From Rhizomys pruinosus (taxonomy: Eukaryota > Chordata > Mammalia > Rodentia > Spalacidae): a DNA stretch of 64,000 nt. The position numbers and the translations under genes are program-made. Of the stretch, positions 57,885-64,000 are shown in pieces. The notes under the pieces are model-generated. The model did not search any database. It was not told where the DNA came from and worked only from the letters and a program-made list of their open reading frames with translations. The stretch spans positions 3,448,079 to 3,512,078 of the forward strand of contig VZQC01002896.1 of assembly GCA_009823505.1 (NCBI GenBank), read 5' to 3'. Numbering within the stretch: the stretch's first letter is position 1; the number at the start of each line of letters is the position of its first letter.

Positions 57885-58005
57885 GATGATTTTCTCAACA
57901 TTATCTTTTCATCTGTAAGATGAAGATAAAAGATATTGCCTATCATATAGAAACTATGAGACTTAAATAAGATAATGTGCATGAGCCCTTGGTAGAGTGT
58001 GTACT
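57885..58005 (+). mobile_element. MIR SINE relic
   Basis: 'ttttcatctgtaagatgaag', 'gagacttaaataagataatg' and 'tgcatgagcccttggtagag' follow the MIR core and 3' end. Confidence 0.7.
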
Positions 58006-59061
58006 TTAAAGAAGTAGGTTTCTTTCTTTTTCTTCTATCTTACAATAGGTGACAGAGCCAATGCTGAAATGTGATGTTGTTCTTTGTACTGGGTATTTTA
58101 GGAAGAGACTGGATGATATCCTGGAATAATAAAGCCAGCTCTCAGCCAGGGAACAAAGCAGAGCAAAGGATGTCATTTTATATAAAAAAAAAAAACTGTT
58201 GATTTCAGAGATTTCAGCTTGATTATTTGGATCTTCCCTCAAGCAGACAATTTCAGCAACTAAACCTTCACTTTTGGAATCTGATTGTTTCTTGTAGTCT
58301 ATGCCAGCTCTCAACCTCAACCCTGAGAATGCCCCTAAGTTTGAATACATCTTTGTGGTTGTCAGCTAGTTCTTGGATGTGGTTTTCAGTGTCACCATGT
58401 GCCTCTGTGGTCTACGCACATGAGTCTTGAATTCACCACATTCTGTAGCAGAAAATGAAGGAATAGTCAATGCATTCATTCCCTGGATATGAAGGCCTAA
58501 GTACCTTTAGAATCAATGTTGAATGTTTTCAGACAATCTCACTTGAGGACAAATCTCTGTTCCCCTATCTCTAACGCTGTTCCTTGACCTCTGGGAGTAT
58601 AAACAAAATGACAGAGAAGTTACCTAAGGGAGAAACTTCTGTGATTTGAGAAGACAAGGAGATTGGACAAGAATATTAAAGGAAAGAATGAAAGTTGATT
58701 TACACTCTCAACCATGTATGTAAATATCTTTAATGTTGAAATTCTTCAGATCAATCTTGTGATCTCAACTAACACTAGATACACTTCTGTCCTAAAAGCC
58801 TTCAGTTTAAGCTCTTAAAGTGCCCCTTTTTTTAGCTTAGTTATTGCTACTTTTGTATCAAGAGCAATGTTAAAACAGATTCATTAATGGCATATCTTAT
58901 GGTCAGTGTTGCTGAAATCAATCTATCCTGTCTTGCTAGCCTCTCTACTTGATTTTTATCACTAAAAAGGGTGAAATTTCCTTCTCTGAGAAGACTGGTG
59001 ATGCTAGATTAATTATTACATCCCGATTCCCCGCTTTTATTTCTTATTAAAAAGCATGACT
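58006..59061. other. unique sequence
   Basis: The minus frame at 58006-58350 has no domain features. Confidence 0.45.
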
Positions 59062-59466
59062 CACCAGGCGTGGTGTGCACGCCTTTAATCCCAGCACTCA
59101 GGAGGCAGAGGTAGGTGTATCTTTGTGAGTTCAAGGCCAGGCTGGTCTACATCCTGAGTTCCAGGACAGCTGGACTACAGGGAGACCCTTTCTCTTTTTT
59201 TTTTTTTTAATTTTTTTTTTTGTATGTGTATAAATGTATTGTCTGCATGCATGTCTGTGCACCCGTGTCGTGCAATGCCGCGGAGGTCAGAAGAGGGTCT
59301 CGGATTCCCCTGGAACTGGAGTTCTCCTGGAATTGGAGTTACAGACGGTTCTTAGCCGCCATGTGGGTGCTGGGGATTGAACCCGGGTCCTCTGCAAGAG
59401 CGTTGGTGCTCTTAACCGCTAGGCTATCTCTCCAGCCCCGAGACCCTTTCTCAAAAATACCAAAAA
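59062..59466 (+). mobile_element. B1 SINE split by a B2-like SINE
   Basis: B1 text runs 59062-59194, is broken within 'gagaccctttctc', and resumes at 59440. Confidence 0.95.
59195..59439 (-). mobile_element. B2-like SINE, 17-bp-duplication subfamily, inside B1
   Basis: Antisense full-length copy. Perfect TSD GAGACCCTTTCTC at 59182-59194 and 59440-59452. Confidence 0.97.
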
Positions 59467-59506
59467 GAAAGAAAGAAAGAAAGAAAGAAAGGAAGGAAGG
59501 AAGGAA

Positions 59507-59588
<82 letters not shown>

Positions 59589-59591
59589 AAC
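59463..59591. repeat. (GAAA)n / (GGAA)n microsatellite
   Basis: Expanded from the B1 A-tail; mostly AAAG with five GGAA units near 59488-59510. The Lys/Glu-rich part of the open frame at 59220-59696 is this repeat. Confidence 0.95.
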
Positions 59592-60285
59592 TCTCAGAGC
59601 CACAATTTGGGGATTAGTTTAAATAACACAAACAAAATTCTATTCATTTCAATTACATCAGTGCCCAAGAAAAATATGAAAATTCATACAAGTTAGAAGT
59701 GTCAAAAGCTGTGCATCAAACATACACACACCATGGCATCTATAAATGAAAGCTCTGAGTGACTTTCTTCTGCAAATCTCTGGCTGAAACTATAATTTCA
59801 CTGAGACAGAGTCACAGTTCATAACACTCTCAACCCTCCCCAAAGGACTGGGGGATCTGACTTAAAACTTATAGAAGTAACTCCTGTTGGAAAGTAGTAA
59901 TGTCAGTCACTCCGTTCCAGGAAGAGTTGAAATGCAGGATATAGAGCAAGTTCTCCCCTAGATGCACGGAAAATCACTGTCCCAAAATGCTCTTGTCTTT
60001 CCCCTAGGGTGCAAATTACACAAACTACACAAAAATTCTTCTGGTCACTTACCAGCAGTAAAGCTAGAATGTCCATTTCAACTCTGTTTAGACACTGTGA
60101 CAGGACAGAAAAGTCAAAAAAGACAGATTACACATGGCCAATCTTAAAAGTGGATACCAGTTTAGACATGGCTTCATATTTACATATTTAGTGCTATTCT
60201 TTTTCTCATGCTAATGCATGTAAATTTAGCACTCTTTACTGAGATTAGTATACCACATTTATTGTTAAGTTAAATACAATCATTT
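59592..60285. other. unique sequence
   Basis: Nothing recognised. Confidence 0.4.
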
Positions 60286-60300
60286 AAAAAATTGCTATAA

Positions 60301-60449
60301 CAGCTGGGCGTGGTGGCGCACGCCTTTAATCCTAGCACTTGGGAGGCAGAGGTAGGCGGATCTTTGTGAGTTCAAGGCCAGCCTGGTCTACAGAGTGAGT
60401 TCCAGGACAGCTGGGGCTACAGGGAGACCCTGTCTCAAAAAGACAAAAA
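60301..60449 (+). mobile_element. B1 SINE, young copy
   Basis: Perfect TSD AAAAAATTGCTATAA at 60286-60300 and 60450-60464. Confidence 0.97.
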
Positions 60450-60464
60450 AAAAAATTGCTATAA

Positions 60465-61120
60465 GAAGGCATGGGTAACATATCCCCAAATTTTGTATTC
60501 TCTTAAATATCTACTTCCCCCCATCACCAAGACGGCTTAACTGTCTAGACAAAGCAATTACCATTTAACCATGTTTTTTATTCTCTCTTATAAAATAACA
60601 TTTATTTTATATAATATCTACTTCCTGAGCCATAAAATGCTTTGTGAGGCTCACTAAAGTAAGATTGTCAATTTAGCAATTTTCCCTTCACTTTCCTTAC
60701 TCAATCCTTTGATGGAGAAATTAATGGGTAATGAAACTGTAAATAAAGAACCATAAACACAGACCAGAGGACCTGATCAGGACATCCGCTCACAAACACC
60801 ACACCAAGCCAAGAGCTTCGGACTCCAGACACATAAAAACCAAAGAAGAAGATGATCCAGAAAATTAGAAAGGTAGATAAAGAGTCTTAGAAAAGAGACA
60901 GTTGACTGGTACAAGTTCCCATGTCAAAACATATTTATCCCTTGACTTTGTTCCCCAGGAGGAGCCCTACATCTCAGCTAACAAAGAAGTTCCATCACAT
61001 CCCTGGAATGTCTGCCTGCTCTCCAATTGTACCAGTTCCTTTGCCCTTCTGAATCTTGAACGTGCTGTCCCTACCCCACTCGGAGCCCAATAGCCACCCT
61101 TCTTCCAAAACATACTTTTT
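60465..61120. other. unique sequence
   Basis: Nothing recognised. Confidence 0.4.
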
Positions 61121-61137
61121 TCCTTCACCTAAATCTT

Positions 61138-61382
61138 TTTTTTTAATTAATTTTATTTATTTCTGTATGTGTATGAATGTACTGTCTGCATGCAAGTCTG
61201 TGCACCCGTGTCGTGCAACGCCACGGAGGTCAGAAGAGGGTCTCGGATTCCCCCGGAACTGGAGCTCTCCTGGAATTGGAGCTTCAGACGGTTCTCAGCC
61301 GCCATGTGGGTGCTGGGGATCGAACCCGGGTCCTCTGCAAGAGCGGTCAGCACTCTCAACCGCTAGGCCATCTCTCCAGCCC
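61138..61382 (-). mobile_element. B2-like SINE, 17-bp-duplication subfamily
   Basis: Antisense full-length copy with a perfect 17-bp TSD TCCTTCACCTAAATCTT at 61121-61137 and 61383-61399. Confidence 0.97.
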
Positions 61383-61648
61383 TCCTTCACCTAAATCTTA
61401 TATAATGCCCCTGTTTGGAGTAACGTGTCTGAGCTCCTTGCACTAGATCTAAACCCACTTTCTACTGAAGATGACAGAAAATGAAAGATTGATGGAAGAG
61501 TGTAGTGATTACAAGCTTGGATTATAGAAATTAACTAGTTTCACATCTTGGACCTACCATTACTAGCGATGAAATCTTTCCTGGGCAATAAAATGTCACT
61601 TTCTGGATCTCTGTTTTCCACACAGAAAAAAAATATTATTATTTTATT

Positions 61649-61812
61649 CAGGGGAGAGCGTGAACGCAGTCCCCCACTACCATAAATTATGCAGTCGAGT
61701 TTCCCACATTTAGGGAAATCACAGGGGTCAGCACATCCGGAGTGCAATGGATGAACCTCACCTTGGGAAAACCACCTTCGTGATCATGGTATCTCCCCTG
61801 CCAGGTAAGTAT
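61649..61812 (-). ncRNA. U1 snRNA retropseudogene (full length)
   Basis: On the minus strand 164 nt, the exact U1 length, from ATACTTACCTGGCAGGGGAG to CTCTCCCCTG. The 5' splice-site pairing segment ACTTACCTG is intact. The Sm site reads AATTTATGG instead of AATTTGTGG. About 9 differences from U1 as remembered, several at CpG. The 3' end is followed by an A-rich tail, and the flanks carry a 17-bp near-TSD, AGAAAAAA.AA.TTATT (61624-61640 and 61813-61829). This is L1-mediated retroposition; no U1 promoter elements are expected or seen. Confidence 0.95.
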
Positions 61813-61897
61813 AGAAAAAAGAAATTATTAACACTTGGTAGTGTTGTGATGAGGATTAGATGTATTAAGGCAGATGAAACACTAGAAACAGTGTCTG

Positions 61898-62142
61898 GGG
61901 GCTGGAAAGATAGCCTAGCGGTTAAGAGCACTGACTGCTCTTGCAGAGGACCCGGGTTCGATCCCCAGCACCCACATGGCGGCTAAGAACCGTCTCTAAC
62001 TCCAATTCCAGGAGAACTCCAGTTCCAGGGGAATCCGAGACCCTCTTCTGACCTCCACGGCATTGCATGACACGGGTGCACAAACCTACATGCAGACAGT
62101 ACATTCATACACATACAAGAATAAAAATAAAAATAAAAAAAA
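61898..62142 (+). mobile_element. B2-like SINE, 17-bp-duplication subfamily
   Basis: Full-length copy in the MIR. TSD GAAACAGTGTCTG / GAAACTGTATCTG at 61885-61897 and 62143-62155. Confidence 0.97.
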
Positions 62143-62200
62143 GAAACTGTATCTGATACACAGTAATTATCAGTGAGCATTATCAAGTGTTATTATCCCA

Positions 62201-63110
62201 CAAAACCTAGATTCCCCACATCCAGTTACACTACTATTAGTATTGTATTAATATCAGTAGTGCTACTGGTTTCTACTTTGTTGACATACTATAAACTCTG
62301 TAAGGGAAAGAACTTTCGTATTCTCATTCGTGGCTACATTCTGTGTACCAGGTAAAATGCAAAGCATACAATAGACAACAAACATGTGAGGAAATAAATT
62401 CATGAGTAGAAGAGTAAGTGAAGTATTGTCAACGACTTTGCCTTCATATGAGAGTTTATTCTTCCATTGTATAATTGGCGCTGTGTCTTCACAAGCTCAT
62501 TCTCCTGTCACACTTGTTCATACACAGGCTCTCCAAGCTCTTCTCAACCTCTCTCCCGCTGAGTCTGCTGGGCACCATTCTTGAAGCTTTGGGGCTTGAG
62601 GGAGCTGGCAGATTACCCTTCATCCAACCTCTTGATTGAATCTTGTACTAAGCAGCATAATTTTTATACTTGATGGGTATCTAGACTTGTTTTCTGAACT
62701 ATTCACACAACTGAACACCGAAGCAGGACATAAGAAACACCCTGCTGTGAATTACCAGTTAGATTATTTCTTTACCTGTAGTCAACATCCTCTCCCTATC
62801 TATTGGCAAGTATATCAGCAATATAACACCCCAAATGGCCCTGCACAGAGATAAGGAAGTGCTAAGGAAGAGGATTCTCTGTTCTGAATATCAGCTTTAT
62901 TTTTCAATTTTTTTCTTTATTGCAGGATGAAGCCAACTGATGTTAATAATTATTTGATTCAGCATATTCAGGACCATGTAATTCTTACCTGGTTTGTCAG
63001 TTATAAGGTTGAAGAATCTTCATTATTCACAATCCCATCACATTGTCTCTGGCATCTAATAGAAAATGCTTCATACTAACAAAATTATGGAATGATACTG
63101 GTGGGTTAAG
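62201..63110. other. unique AT-rich sequence
   Basis: Short open frames at 62173-62355, 62402-62584 and 62636-62854 have no domain features. Confidence 0.45.
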
Positions 63111-63114
63111 AACA

Positions 63115-64000
63115 TAAGTCCAGGAGATCTCCCAAGACCTCCTGAAGTGCAGGTCTAAAGAGCCCCCCCCCCAACTGGGATTACAAAGGCATCTGAAGGA
63201 GGCAAGCAAAGCAAGCCTTCAACACAGTGAAGAGGCATTTGGGACTCACATTGGAATACAGGCAAGGAGAAGTCCATATGCCAGGAACAGGAAGAAGAGA
63301 CGATATGGGAAATGTGCTGGATAAACCCACAACAAGCTCTGGTAACCCAGAAGATTCCTACAGTGGGATCTCCAGGGGATGGCAAAGGACACAGATATCA
63401 GAAACACAATCGTGAACATACTTAAAGAAATTCAAGATTATAAAGAGCAAATCAAAGAACTAAGAAAAGAGAATGAAGAACTCAATAAGGAAGTGGAAAC
63501 ACTGAAAAGATCCCATGTGGAAAAAGATAAGGAAACCAACCAGTGAAGAAAAGAGCTACAGGAAGAGATTGAGAAGCTCCAAAAAGAAGTAGAAATACTA
63601 AAGAAATCAGAAGAGGAAATGAAAAAGGAAATCAAACACTCATCCAATCAAGAGGAAAAATCAAATGGAAAAAGCCTCAGAAGCAGAATGGAGGAAGCAG
63701 AACAAAGAATATCAGACCTGGAAGATAACACAGAACAACTAAAAACCTCAAGGAAAGATTATGAAAAATTTAAAAATACACAAAAGTGGAACAATCAGGA
63801 ACTGTGGGACACTATGAAAAGATCAAACCTCCGCATCATAGGAATAGAGGAAGGAGAAGAATCCCAAGAGAATGGTATTGATCAGATCTTCAACAGAATA
63901 ATAGATGAAAATTTCCCCAAACTAAAAAAAGACAAACCAATACAAATACAAGAAGCACATAGAACTCCAAACAGACAAGATCAGAAAAGAAACTCTCCAT
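63115..64000 (+). mobile_element. L1 5' region with ORF1, continuing past the window
   Basis: A short 5' leader leads to ORF1 starting at the ATG at 63379 (MAKDTDIRN). The product, as in L1 ORF1p, is an RNA-binding chaperone that forms a coiled-coil trimer. A Glu/Lys-rich heptad region covers roughly residues 10-130, and the RRM begins with LRIIGIEEGEE (about 63830). An in-frame TGA at 63544 (codon 56, likely a decayed CGA) breaks it. After that stop the frame is open to the window edge. Confidence 0.9.

Larger units (their letters stand above)
61495..62200 (+). mobile_element. MIR SINE relic, split twice
   Basis: 'gtgattacaagcttggatta' and 'ttctggatctctgttttcc' form the MIR 5' and core parts, then the U1 copy. 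'gtgatgaggattagatgtat' continues it, then a young SINE, and 'atctgatacacagtaattat' ends it. Confidence 0.6.

Noticed and set aside
1..64000. Search for CRISPR arrays, operons, prophages or bacterial systems
   Set aside because: Repeat content is entirely rodent; the direct repeats present are SINEs and microsatellites with no spacer-repeat periodicity.

Overview
This window is nuclear DNA from a muroid-type rodent. B1 and B2-like SINEs, rodent L1 pieces with Lx-type 3' UTRs and polypurine tails, and a class II (betaretrovirus-like) endogenous retrovirus all point that way. The dominant B2-like SINE is unlike the mouse, rat or hamster consensus as I remember them, so I do not name a species. 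The DNA is AT-rich and rich in microsatellites. I find no intact protein-coding gene. Nearly every open frame is SINE, microsatellite or L1 sequence, or chance. The window reads as a gene desert or the inside of a very large intron.

Layout. 1-5.3 kb: mostly unique AT-rich DNA, a TG-rich minisatellite with a 30-bp perfect palindrome, a MIR relic and one unexplained hydrophobic open frame. 5.4-15 kb: SINEs, long purine tracts, the first copy of an L1-3'UTR-like family, an L2 relic and an old L1 3' end. 15-27 kb: unique DNA with scattered SINEs, an old MaLR-like repeat, two more copies of the L1-3'UTR-like family, and a pair of ~225-bp inverted repeats 1.1 kb apart. 27-39 kb: Lx-type L1 3' UTRs, SINEs, a MaLR LTR and a unique block that may be conserved non-coding DNA. 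39.9-42.7 kb: an L1 whose 5' half is inverted, the signature of twin priming, and which was later hit by another retroposon with a target-site duplication (TSD). 43-50 kb: SINEs, nested SINEs and another L1 3' UTR. 50.3-56 kb: an older repeat carrying a class II ERV with matched LTRs and a 6-bp TSD. 56-64 kb: young SINEs, a MIR split by a full-length U1 snRNA retropseudogene and by a young SINE, and the start of an L1 with ORF1 running off the window edge.

The most unusual object is the ERV at 52410-55854. Its 5' LTR is followed by a lysine-tRNA primer-binding site, but the match does not stop at the usual ~18 bases. It covers a whole 76-nt tRNA-Lys(CTT) including CCA, in antisense, and then joins straight to the integrase zinc-finger region. 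I read this as a fossil of reverse transcription that ran through the entire tRNA primer, followed by aberrant second-strand transfer that deleted gag, pro and RT. A second notable pattern is a young B2-like SINE subfamily defined by a 17-bp internal tandem duplication, with at least nine copies here.

Family names come from memory of consensus sequences, and boundaries were read by eye. Most are good to a few bases where a TSD is quoted and to tens of bases otherwise.
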